DNA of 64,000 bases, taken from contig NZ_JAENGP010000005.1 of NCBI RefSeq assembly GCF_016595155.1, forward strand, positions 150,457 through 214,456. The letters are read 5' to 3'. The notes beneath the pieces are model-generated. The model was not told where the DNA came from, did not search any database, and was given only the letters and a program-made list of their open reading frames with translations. This DNA is from Advenella mandrilli (lineage in GTDB: Bacteria > Pseudomonadota > Gammaproteobacteria > Burkholderiales > Burkholderiaceae_B). Of this stretch, positions 42,901 to 51,074 are shown piece after piece (within the stretch, counting starts at the first letter, position 1; each line of letters opens with the position of its first letter). Position numbers and translations under genes: made by a program.

Positions 42901-44421
42901 TCAGTCCCCCTTCATCTCTGCTACAAGCGCCCGGCCTTGAGGGGTCAGGCGATACTGCTGCAGGCGACTATTGGGTTTCTCTGGTAGGGTCATTTCAATG
43001 AATTGTTGTTCCAGTAGGGATTTGATCTGTCGGTGCAGGGTGCCTGAAACTGTTTTCTGGCCCAGCATTTGTGCAAGTTGTGCCTTTCCGGCGGGTTGCT
43101 CAATGAGCAGTAGAACGACTCTAGCCGCGAGTGCTGACTCTAGCCGCGACTCTAGCCGCGACTCTAGCCGCGACTCTAGCCGCGACTCTAGCCGCGACTC
43201 TGACTCTACCCCGTTTGTTGTGTCATCGCCCGATTCCTTCGGATGGCCTGTTGTGACCGCCGTCTCGGCTGTCATGGGGTGTGCGAAATACACAGTGAAG
43301 CGTAAGTGCAGGCCGATTTCCTCAATGCTGGGCTCAGGCAGCCCTTGTTCTTGGGCTTCCCGGAAAATACGGCTGACACCGCTGCCCCATTGCTCGATCA
43401 GCCTCAGTTCTCGAAATACCCGTGCAATAACGCGGTTGCGCAGGTTGGACACCCCACGCTTCATCGCCTCCACAGTCATGCCTGGAACGAGGATGCCAGG
43501 GTTTTCGATCTCGATCCGGTCGTCAAAAAAGGCCACGCGTATGGGAGCCCCTTGATGCGAGTAGTCTGCGTGGACCAGCGCGTTGACGATGGCTTCCCGT
43601 AGGATAAGCAGGGGGATACTCCAGACATCTTTGCGCTGAACGCCCGAAAAGTCTGCGGCACGCATAGCGTGTTTTTTCAGGAAATCCATAATCTCCTCGA
43701 CGCACGAAGGCAAGTGAGAATGGATTTCCGTATGGTCGAAAATGCGTGCTTTGTCTGTTCCGACGAAACGGCCGCACTGCACCCAGGCATCTGGAAAATA
43801 TTGCTCCCGATTCTTCCCAAAAAGCAGAATCGCTCCTTTAGTGGGCACCAAGCGACCCTGTTCCCGTACCAGCAGCCGCAAGGTCAATAGCGCTTCTTCT
43901 GTGAGGGTATGTTCTGGCCCGAACATACGCTGTGCTGCATCAATGTTCAGATCATTGATACTTAACGCCGGCATCGGCTGTTCATCAAAAGCCACACCGC
44001 TTGTAGAACGCCTTAGTTCGGCAATGAGTTCGGGGCTGGCCTGACGGTTGCTAGAGCCCAGGCGCACATACACGCCTTTTTCATGGCCTTCATTTTTCAG
44101 GTAGTGGGGCCGTGAGCTACTGGGAAAGGTTTCAACCACCAAGACGCTTTTGTCTTCATGGGTCACGATTTCTACATTCGGAACCAGATGCGGGCTGATG
44201 GAATCAGCAATCAGATTGCAAAGGCGTTCTTCATCGTCCAAAGGGCGTTCCACACCCACCACTTTACGGTCATCATCAATGCCGATCAAGAGCTGGCCGC
44301 CAGCGCTGTTGGCAAAAGCCACCAGGGTCTTGAGAATATTCCGCGGGGAAGACAGATCACGCTTGAACTCCAGCGTTTTTCCTTCTGCGGCGGCGAGCAG
44401 TTGCGTGATGGGTGGATTCAT
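42901..44421 (-). CDS. AlbA/Schlafen-type ATP-binding protein inserted in the BREX operon
   Basis: A 506-residue protein. Residues 10-140: AlbA_2 domain (EGKTLEFKRDLSSPRNILKTLVAFANSAGG, then GIDDDRKVVGV). Residues ~260-350: GHKL-like ATPase portion (REAIVNALVHADYSHQG, IEIENPGILVPG). A low-complexity linker of five SRLE repeats (~418-440) leads to a C-terminal winged helix (AQLAQMLGQKTVSGTLHRQIKSLL). One base separates it from pglX-C and two from pglZ, so it is embedded in the operon. It is not a core BREX gene; a regulator or accessory defence protein is inferred. The gene is encoded on the same strand as BREX. Confidence 0.8.
   Translation of the reverse strand: MNPPITQLLAAAEGKTLEFKRDLSSPRNILKTLVAFANSAGGQLLIGIDDDRKVVGVERPLDDEERLCNLIADSISPHLVPNVEIVTHEDKSVLVVETFPSSSRPHYLKNEGHEKGVYVRLGSSNRQASPELIAELRRSTSGVAFDEQPMPALSINDLNIDAAQRMFGPEHTLTEEALLTLRLLVREQGRLVPTKGAILLFGKNREQYFPDAWVQCGRFVGTDKARIFDHTEIHSHLPSCVEEIMDFLKKHAMRAADFSGVQRKDVWSIPLLILREAIVNALVHADYSHQGAPIRVAFFDDRIEIENPGILVPGMTVEAMKRGVSNLRNRVIARVFRELRLIEQWGSGVSRIFREAQEQGLPEPSIEEIGLHLRFTVYFAHPMTAETAVTTGHPKESGDDTTNGVESESRLESRLESRLESRLESRLESALAARVVLLLIEQPAGKAQLAQMLGQKTVSGTLHRQIKSLLEQQFIEMTLPEKPNSRLQQYRLTPQGRALVAEMKGD
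43136..43195. repeat. Five 12-bp tandem repeats encoding SRLE
   Basis: Five perfect copies of GACTCTAGCCGC in the AlbA-type gene, with a sixth detached copy at 43117-43128. Each 12-base unit encodes four residues (SRLE), so copy-number change keeps frame and alters linker length. Not a CRISPR: there are no spacers. Confidence 0.95.
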
Positions 44422-44422
44422 T

Positions 44423-46204
44423 TCAATCGTCCTTGGCTTCCAGGCCGGGGATCTTCTTCAGCGCAGCGCCAAATTTCGGGTAGTTGGCTTTCACCCCGTC
44501 ATCCAGGTCAATTTCTAGCTGTTGGGTAGCCAGAGGGTAGAGGGTATCCCGTTCGTAGGCGTCTACCTCGGCAATCATCTTGCTGATCTTTTCGATTTCT
44601 TTCAGAGCCTTGGTTTTCTCGCCCTGGCTGGCCGATGCGCTGATACCCAGTGCTTCCAGGTGATTCTTGCGAGCCAACAGCTTGGCGCGGAATTCACGCA
44701 GGTAATCGTTCAGTACCACGCTGACGGTGTCTGGCCGGTAGCGGTGCATATAGATCAAGGCATTAAAGCTACCCTTGGCGCTGGAGAACAGCCAGTAGAT
44801 AGGGCGTTTCTTATAGCGCTTCAGATGATCGGTATAGAACTCGCTTAGGAAGTAATCGCGCAAGCTGTAATTACGTTTGCGCTTGACGTTCAAGGCTTCC
44901 TCAATAAAGCGCAGGTTTTCCTCGTAGTGTTCCTCGCCAAACGTCATTCGCAGGAAACGACGGAAGCGTTCGGTAATGTCGTCGGCGAACCAGTCACCGT
45001 CCAGCATGGGGATGACGTTGTCTTTATCAGGCATGTAGGTGGGCTCAGGCACCTGCGCCAGGTAGTCGGCCAGTGTTTCACCCTGATTCGCCAGAATCAG
45101 ACCGGGTTTGTCCAGGCTGTAGCGCCCGAACATGCAGCCGACTGCATAGGAAATGAATTCCCGCATGGTGTCGGCCAATAGCAGGGCTTCCAGTTCCTCT
45201 TCTGTTTTGTCACCACCGTAGCGATAGTGTGGGTTGCAGGTGAGGGTAATTTCTTTCAGAGGGACTTCGGGAGTGAGTTCGTCTTGCAGGCCGTAGGCTT
45301 CAATGAAGATGCGGTTGTTTTCTTCTTCCAGGCGCTGCATTTCTAGTGAAACGGAACGCCAGTGAGCGCGGAGGGACTGATAGCAAGCGTTGAGCTTGAC
45401 CTGGCGATGATTGGGGGGCAGCAAAGGATTTCCAGCAAAATCCCATGATTGCTCATAGCTATTCCAGTCCAGTACCGAAAAATTGATTAGTTGTTTTGTA
45501 TGTTTCTTTATTGAATCATTCTTTGGGAAAATGACTGGTATTCCTCCCACAGAGCCCGCACCAAAATTCAGGGTTGGGTTGATGGCGTAAAGTGACTCTC
45601 TCGTTACCCGCGAGTTCAGCATTCCAAGTAAGCAGTCGGTTCGATCCTTGGGAAACATTGTGGATCCGGCTGAGTCAAAAATCGCTCCGTAATCTGTTAG
45701 CCGAAAGCTTGAAATGCTAGATGTTAGGGCGTTCCACGTTATTCCATCTGAGAAATACCTATCTTCGCTCCGAATCTCTTTCGTATAGCTTCCGCCACCG
45801 TATGCAGATATGACGGCTGCTTTGATCTCTTCCCCATCATTTTTCCAGTTGATGACAAAATCTTTGTTGCCGTACCATTTTCTAAAATTTCCCCCTTTAT
45901 TCAACGGAAACCATTTTTTTCCCGAGTGCATTGCTGAGGAGCGGCACTTGCTATTTACCTGGATATCCGAGAAATTAATTTCTGACCAAACTCTTATAAA
46001 ACGTGAGTTATCTGTGGTTGCTAAACCTTTTCTTGGGCCTGCGACTGATTGGAGCGATTCTCCTTTTATGAAGGCATTGCGAAATGTAGCGCTCATCCAG
46101 TAAGCGATCGGGCTCCCTGGTATTTTTTTGAATTCCTTAGTCGAGGCACGAAAGAAATTATTACCCATGTCCCGTTCATAACTACTGCTCTGCTTCTCAT
46201 TCAT
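44423..46204 (-). CDS. pglX: PglX C-terminal half (target-recognition part), separate gene
   Basis: A 593-residue protein equal to the C-terminal half of BREX type 1 PglX. It opens with a short leader and then NFFRASTKEFKKIPGSPIAYW, a segment normally found mid-PglX just after the methylase domain. Residues ~40-250 are the sequence-variable target-recognition region; the remainder is conserved (RYSLDKPGLILANQGET, RFLRMTFGEEHYEENLRFIEEAL, RKRNYSLRDYFLSEFYTDHLKRYKKRPIYWLFSS). There is no methylase motif. The ATG at 46204 lies two bases after the RT-nitrilase stop. DNA of the recognition region is visibly more AT-rich than the rest. The two halves probably assemble into one methyltransferase. 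Confidence 0.88.
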   Translation of the reverse strand: MNEKQSSSYERDMGNNFFRASTKEFKKIPGSPIAYWMSATFRNAFIKGESLQSVAGPRKGLATTDNSRFIRVWSEINFSDIQVNSKCRSSAMHSGKKWFPLNKGGNFRKWYGNKDFVINWKNDGEEIKAAVISAYGGGSYTKEIRSEDRYFSDGITWNALTSSISSFRLTDYGAIFDSAGSTMFPKDRTDCLLGMLNSRVTRESLYAINPTLNFGAGSVGGIPVIFPKNDSIKKHTKQLINFSVLDWNSYEQSWDFAGNPLLPPNHRQVKLNACYQSLRAHWRSVSLEMQRLEEENNRIFIEAYGLQDELTPEVPLKEITLTCNPHYRYGGDKTEEELEALLLADTMREFISYAVGCMFGRYSLDKPGLILANQGETLADYLAQVPEPTYMPDKDNVIPMLDGDWFADDITERFRRFLRMTFGEEHYEENLRFIEEALNVKRKRNYSLRDYFLSEFYTDHLKRYKKRPIYWLFSSAKGSFNALIYMHRYRPDTVSVVLNDYLREFRAKLLARKNHLEALGISASASQGEKTKALKEIEKISKMIAEVDAYERDTLYPLATQQLEIDLDDGVKANYPKFGAALKKIPGLEAKDD

Positions 46205-46206
46205 TA

Positions 46207-49200
46207 TTACTCTCCCAGGGGCAATACTTTGCGGCCAAATTCAGTTTTGAATCCATCTGGTACAGGTTTGAAGGAATCGTTAGGCGAGCGAAAGCTACTC
46301 TGAAACTTCCGTAAAGCCTGTACATCGATCTCACCTGTGATGCAATAGTCATGATTACCGCCCTTAACGCGTAGAAGATCGCGCTTCCACCGATCTTTAT
46401 ATGGTGCACGGATTCGGCTGTCACCAAAGCGGCGATTATTGCATTGGATGATGTAAGCGTGAATATCCAGCGCCGCAGACTCTACTAGCGCGTTAAAGGT
46501 ATCAGTGTCGCTATTCCATTCAGGAATAAACAAGGCATCAATCTTGCCCCTTAACTCTGCACGATATCGAATGTTGGTCAGTTCACTGCAGATAAGCATG
46601 GCGAAGTGAAAATCACCATGCTGAATGACCGGTGGTATGTCGTTTTTCCACGTTTTAGCGGGCTTTAGGCAGACACCAGCGAGTCGAAATAGCTCCCGCT
46701 CTTCGTGAAAAGCAGGTTTTTGCTTGTCTTGCCGATAAAGCATTAGTGAAGGAAAACCAAGGCCATCGTGGGTGAGTGATGCCCAAGTCTGGTTGTGCAC
46801 GTGTTTTTTTCCTGAACGTAGATACTCGACCCCGGAGATCAGCGATATGCGCCGACCGTTGAGCTTACCTGCGATTCGTAAAAACCATTTAGGAGGTATC
46901 GCCAACTCTGGCAGGATCACATACCCGGCATGATCAGGCCTGGAAATCAGTTCGTTGATCAGACGATTGAGGCGCTGGTAGCGACGCCTGCTTGCTGGAT
47001 CTGGCTTGCCCATGGCAGCAGCCGTAAAGTTGCTGTCACTGGTTTCCCAGCTCGAAACGGCGATGGTCTGCCTTGCTTTGGGTTCCCCATCAGGTATTAT
47101 CAGAGTGCGCTGATGTTTGTCCCATTGTGGCATTTTATCTGCATGTAGCTCAAAGCCGCGCAGTGCATAAATAACCTTGTCCAGCCTCGGCAGGCTCGTG
47201 TTGCTGAAGGGTTCAGGCGCAATGAGGTATAGCTCGTTCAGAGTAAACGGCCGCGTGGCGAAGTAAAGGCCTGGCGGTATACCGTTGATCAGCTTCGGCT
47301 TGAACCATTCAGCCAATATTTCGATGCCTTCGGAAATCTGAGTTGCATCGTTAATCAGCCACTTGACACCCGACAGGCTCTTACGAAAAGGGATGCTTCG
47401 TTGCCAGGCCAACTCTCTGGGTAACCCAGCAAAGCGCAAAGGAATATGGGCGAGATCGTGGCTGAACAGGTGGGCGTGTAGTTTCTGTAAATCTCGAATT
47501 GACTTCGAGACTCTGTTTTTCAGCCAAGTGATTCGGAGATGTTCGGAAAGCCGTTGCCAATGACTCTCCATGTTTTGTTGCCAGTCTTGTTGCGCTTTTC
47601 TACCCAGTCGTGGGGGTAAGGCGCTGAGAATGGCTTCTGAAATTACGTTGGCGTGATGGGTTTTCCAGAGGCTGATCCCGTGGCGAAATCCTACATCAGG
47701 TTTTTCTTTAGCCTTTATTCTCAGCGAACACTGTTCACATACACTTTGGATCGTCTTATCCAACTTTTCTATGATTTTAGCCAGATGCTGAAAATCCTCG
47801 CATGCTGTAGCCATTCGGATAATGCGTGGTAGGTACTGGGCTAGTTCAAAAAATTTTACCGGGGTCAACAGGTGATCTATTACCGCTTCGAAAAAAGCGT
47901 GGCGGTGTGCTTGCCACGCTTCTGGCAACAGGTCACGTTCAAAGGCTTCGTAATCTCGCAGATTCAGAGCAAAGCCCGCTCTGTGCAGCGTCAGACAGTC
48001 TGTCTTACGCAAATTGTCAGCGTGTTCGCCAGAATGGTTAGTAGCTTTTAATAAGTCAGTAGCGATAGATCCTGGGTTGTCCGGCAGGTCTGGTAACGAG
48101 CGCCATTCACTGGCACGCTGGTTGATTTGTTCGCTGATGGCATTGATCAGCACTGTACCCGGTGTGCCTCCGAGAATGAACAGCTTGTTTTTGTTGTTTT
48201 CGAACGCAATATGGCTGTCAGCCAAGTAGCTCCGATGGAAAACGATGCTCCCGTTTTCCTGTTTGAGTAGATCGTTGCCACCATCGCGATTAATAATCCA
48301 TTCCCAGAAGTGCGCGCTGCTGCTGAGTTTGCTGGTGTTGTGCATCACTAGCAGAATGTCATCAACGTAACGACCATAGTAAAGAGGTACAACCTGCTGC
48401 TCTATGAATTGGTCGAGTTCGATCAGCGCAGCATTCGCGACTATTGCCGACGCGGGCAGTCCTACGGGTAGCCCACTTTTTAGTGGGGTTTTATCAGACC
48501 AAGCTTGAAGCGCCTTAATGAATAATTTGTTGAGCTGGGCGAGGGGGGCCGCGTCGAGCTTTACACCTGCTTTCTGGTGAAACTCATCGTCCAACATAAA
48601 AGCAGGGTTGAGCTTGTGATAGAAGCTGCTGACATCCGCAGTAAGCGCAATGACTTCTTTCCCTTGTGACAAGGCGCGTCGCATAGCATCAATGGCACCG
48701 TCGCGCCAATCACGAAAAGGCTTCAGGTAAGGCTTGAAAGAACCCAACGCCATATCATTGAAGTCGTCATGGCGAGTGCGGCGTAAGCGGCTTCCGTAGA
48801 CATTTTCGCCCAGGGTTCTGTCGAACAAGTGACCGACTTTCATAATCCACAGAGCTGAGAATACGTGAAAATCGATGCTGCAGTCCGCCATTAAGCGAAA
48901 TTCCGCAGTAGGCCGATCACCGTTTGAGATGTGATTGGACCACTCGGCATCCTGAGAAGCAAAGATTAACGTTGTTTCGTGGGTGTGGTCCTCTGCAGGG
49001 GAATGTTTCTTACTACCTTCCGTCGTTTTTGGCTTTTTTGGAAACGAAATGGACTTTGGTGCGAGAGTCCATGTTCCGAGAAATTTTGGATCAGTAAGCC
49101 ATTCCTGATCATCGCTGTTGATGCACTCGCGTAGATTCTCCAGATTTTCTAGGAGATTGTCCTCGTAGTCAGCCATGGCGAGTAGTGGCGGGTTAGTCGA

Positions 49201-49260
49201 GTAGTACAGGTCGACTTTTGCCTTGCGCCAAGCGAGGATGAGATCTTCAAGGGTGATCAT
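46207..49260 (-). CDS. Reverse transcriptase-nitrilase fusion (DRT type 1 / UG1-like) nested in split pglX
   Basis: A 1017-residue protein. The N-terminal ~420 residues form a reverse transcriptase: motif A EVIALTADVSSFYHKLNP near 205, LKSGLPVGLPASAIVANAAL near 265, and the catalytic YVDD in YYGRYVDDILLVM near 297. Residues ~740-1000 form a nitrilase/C-N hydrolase domain with the full triad: Glu in YVILPELAIP near 783, Lys in QDKQKPAFHEE near 848, Cys in FAMLICSELTN near 888. A helical linker joins them. RT plus nitrilase defines defence-associated RT type 1 (UG1). The start overlaps the pglX-N stop as ATGA; the stop is two bases before pglX-C. Its position inside pglX is the unusual feature. 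Confidence 0.9.
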   Translation of the reverse strand: MITLEDLILAWRKAKVDLYYSTNPPLLAMADYEDNLLENLENLRECINSDDQEWLTDPKFLGTWTLAPKSISFPKKPKTTEGSKKHSPAEDHTHETTLIFASQDAEWSNHISNGDRPTAEFRLMADCSIDFHVFSALWIMKVGHLFDRTLGENVYGSRLRRTRHDDFNDMALGSFKPYLKPFRDWRDGAIDAMRRALSQGKEVIALTADVSSFYHKLNPAFMLDDEFHQKAGVKLDAAPLAQLNKLFIKALQAWSDKTPLKSGLPVGLPASAIVANAALIELDQFIEQQVVPLYYGRYVDDILLVMHNTSKLSSSAHFWEWIINRDGGNDLLKQENGSIVFHRSYLADSHIAFENNKNKLFILGGTPGTVLINAISEQINQRASEWRSLPDLPDNPGSIATDLLKATNHSGEHADNLRKTDCLTLHRAGFALNLRDYEAFERDLLPEAWQAHRHAFFEAVIDHLLTPVKFFELAQYLPRIIRMATACEDFQHLAKIIEKLDKTIQSVCEQCSLRIKAKEKPDVGFRHGISLWKTHHANVISEAILSALPPRLGRKAQQDWQQNMESHWQRLSEHLRITWLKNRVSKSIRDLQKLHAHLFSHDLAHIPLRFAGLPRELAWQRSIPFRKSLSGVKWLINDATQISEGIEILAEWFKPKLINGIPPGLYFATRPFTLNELYLIAPEPFSNTSLPRLDKVIYALRGFELHADKMPQWDKHQRTLIIPDGEPKARQTIAVSSWETSDSNFTAAAMGKPDPASRRRYQRLNRLINELISRPDHAGYVILPELAIPPKWFLRIAGKLNGRRISLISGVEYLRSGKKHVHNQTWASLTHDGLGFPSLMLYRQDKQKPAFHEERELFRLAGVCLKPAKTWKNDIPPVIQHGDFHFAMLICSELTNIRYRAELRGKIDALFIPEWNSDTDTFNALVESAALDIHAYIIQCNNRRFGDSRIRAPYKDRWKRDLLRVKGGNHDYCITGEIDVQALRKFQSSFRSPNDSFKPVPDGFKTEFGRKVLPLGE

Positions 49261-51062
49261 TTGCCAATCCTACGTGCTGCTTGGATAATTTCCAACGCGC
49301 GGGGGCCTTGCTGATCTGCTCCACGGAAGTCGGACAGGCGAACATATCCACCCTTGTAGTCCGGTTTGTATGCGTTCTCTAGCGTGAAAGTACAAATTGG
49401 CACCGTAGCACCGTCAAAGCCTGAGTATTCAAGTTGTATAAGGGAGGTGATGGTCTTCTGTTCGATAAGGAAGGTGCGAAGCTTTTCGTAGCTAGATATG
49501 AACATCCATACGAACGGTGTCATGAAGCCGATATGCCCTTTTGGAACAGCTAGTTCGAGGTTGCGAATGATGAATGCGGCGAAAAGGTCAGTTTTTACCG
49601 ATTCGTAGTTTTGCTTGAGCCAGCTGCTTAAGCGTGGATTCATTCCTTTGCCGCCCATGTAGGGTGGGTTTGCCACTACGATGGCGTAACGTGGGCTGAG
49701 GTAATCCGCCATGCGCAGCACAGTCAACACACGCTGGTGGGTTTCTGCCAAGAACAGCCTGCCACCCATGTCCTTGGTTTCAAGAGTCGCCAGAATATCA
49801 GCTACGTTGCTGGCTTTGGGCGTAATCAGCGAGCCGAAGTTATCGGCCTCATCGAACTGCCGTAGCGTCTTGCGCAGTTCCGGCGTGAACAGGTCTTTGC
49901 CCACTGCGATCATGTATTCGGTCAATACATCATCGTCGAATGCGATCTTTTCCAGCACGCAGATATTGGGGCGTATGCCCTTGCTGAAAAACCGCCGTTG
50001 GCGTTCGCGGGCTTTCATGGTCAGGGCGAAGGCGGCAAGCTCACCGGCGCGTTCATCCAGTTCAATGCCGTACAGGTTGTGGGTCAGGATGTTTTCCGGA
50101 ATCTCTGACGGGTCGTAGCCCTCTTCCTCGTAGATGTCGTAGAGCAGGTCGAAGGCATAGGTCAGCATATGGCCGGAACCGCAGGCCGGGTCGCAGACTT
50201 TGATCTCTTCCGGCCCGTTTATCTTCAGGAAGTCGGTGTCGGGTTGTTCCGGTGGAATGTAGTATTCCATCTGTTCGGCCAGACGCGATTGGGGCCGGTT
50301 CAGCAGCCACAGGCGCCCCAGCGAGTTCTGCACCAAATAACGCACGATCCAGTGGGGGGTGAAGAGCTGGGTGGCGGCGGGAATATTACTGGGAGTGATC
50401 TTCTGGTTCTTTTTCAGGCCGTCAAAGATCTGGTCTTTCTTTTCAGAAATATAGAACTGGTACAGCCAGCCAATCACTTCCACGCTTTCGCAGGCGTCTG
50501 GTGTCATGGCCTCGCGGGTGTAGGCCAGGATGGAATTCTCCGACAGCAGGTCATCGGGGAGCAGCAGTTCGGTGTAGTCGTCGATGTGCTGGAACAGGAA
50601 AGGCATGTTCCGGTGCCAGTCGCGGCAGGCGGCGACCACCAGCAGGCGGTAGGCTTCGCCTTGTGAGTCGCGGCTGGGGGTGCGGCCCGACAGCAAGCCT
50701 TGTATTTCCTGGCGAACAGCGGCAGGCACCATGTCTTCGTCGATATGGCCCATCTTGGCTTCGGCCAGAATCTCGGGCTGAAATTGGCCTTCGGTGGGTG
50801 ACACCACGCCTACCCGCGTGTAGCGGTTCACATCCATGAAGCGCAGGGCGCAGAAACGGTTGAACCAGATGTAGGCCACGCGTTCAATCACGTATTCCCG
50901 GCTATTGTTGGAAATGGCTTTTTCCAATGCCTTTACCGCTTCAGCGCTTTCACGGCGAGCCAGGCTGTCTGTGGTCAGCACCGTATCGAGCTTCAAATCC
51001 ACTTGTTCGATCAAACTGCTACGGGCGAACTGAGCGAACTTCTTTAATTTTGAGGTGTCCAT
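49257..51062 (-). CDS. pglX: PglX N-terminal half (adenine methyltransferase domain), separate gene
   Basis: A 601-residue protein, the N-terminal half of BREX PglX. The N6-adenine methylase motifs are intact: SAM-binding VCDPACGSGHMLTYAFDLLYD near residue 292 and catalytic VVANPPYMGGKGM near 463. The segment NLYGIELDERAGELAAFAL and the RGADQQGPRALEI ending occur in whole PglX just before the recognition domain. It stops at RRIGK and overlaps the RT gene start by four bases. 601 plus 593 residues equals a normal PglX of about 1200, so nothing seems lost. PglX methylates host DNA to mark self in type 1 BREX. Confidence 0.9.
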   Translation of the reverse strand: MDTSKLKKFAQFARSSLIEQVDLKLDTVLTTDSLARRESAEAVKALEKAISNNSREYVIERVAYIWFNRFCALRFMDVNRYTRVGVVSPTEGQFQPEILAEAKMGHIDEDMVPAAVRQEIQGLLSGRTPSRDSQGEAYRLLVVAACRDWHRNMPFLFQHIDDYTELLLPDDLLSENSILAYTREAMTPDACESVEVIGWLYQFYISEKKDQIFDGLKKNQKITPSNIPAATQLFTPHWIVRYLVQNSLGRLWLLNRPQSRLAEQMEYYIPPEQPDTDFLKINGPEEIKVCDPACGSGHMLTYAFDLLYDIYEEEGYDPSEIPENILTHNLYGIELDERAGELAAFALTMKARERQRRFFSKGIRPNICVLEKIAFDDDVLTEYMIAVGKDLFTPELRKTLRQFDEADNFGSLITPKASNVADILATLETKDMGGRLFLAETHQRVLTVLRMADYLSPRYAIVVANPPYMGGKGMNPRLSSWLKQNYESVKTDLFAAFIIRNLELAVPKGHIGFMTPFVWMFISSYEKLRTFLIEQKTITSLIQLEYSGFDGATVPICTFTLENAYKPDYKGGYVRLSDFRGADQQGPRALEIIQAARRIGK

Positions 51063-51074
51063 CCTTCCTGCCCT

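Noticed and set aside
43117..43206. Regular short repeats as a possible CRISPR array
   Set aside because: The 12-base units are contiguous with no spacers and lie in frame inside the AlbA-type gene, encoding SRLE repeats.
46207..49260. RT gene as a group II intron or retron
   Set aside because: No intron RNA domains, maturase or retron msr/msd pattern is visible, and the C-terminal nitrilase domain with Glu-Lys-Cys points to the DRT type 1/UG1 class.
46204..49260. RT region as an intein or splicing insertion in PglX
   Set aside because: Both joints have real stop and start codons with ATGA-type coupling, and no Cys/Ser...HN splice junctions are present.
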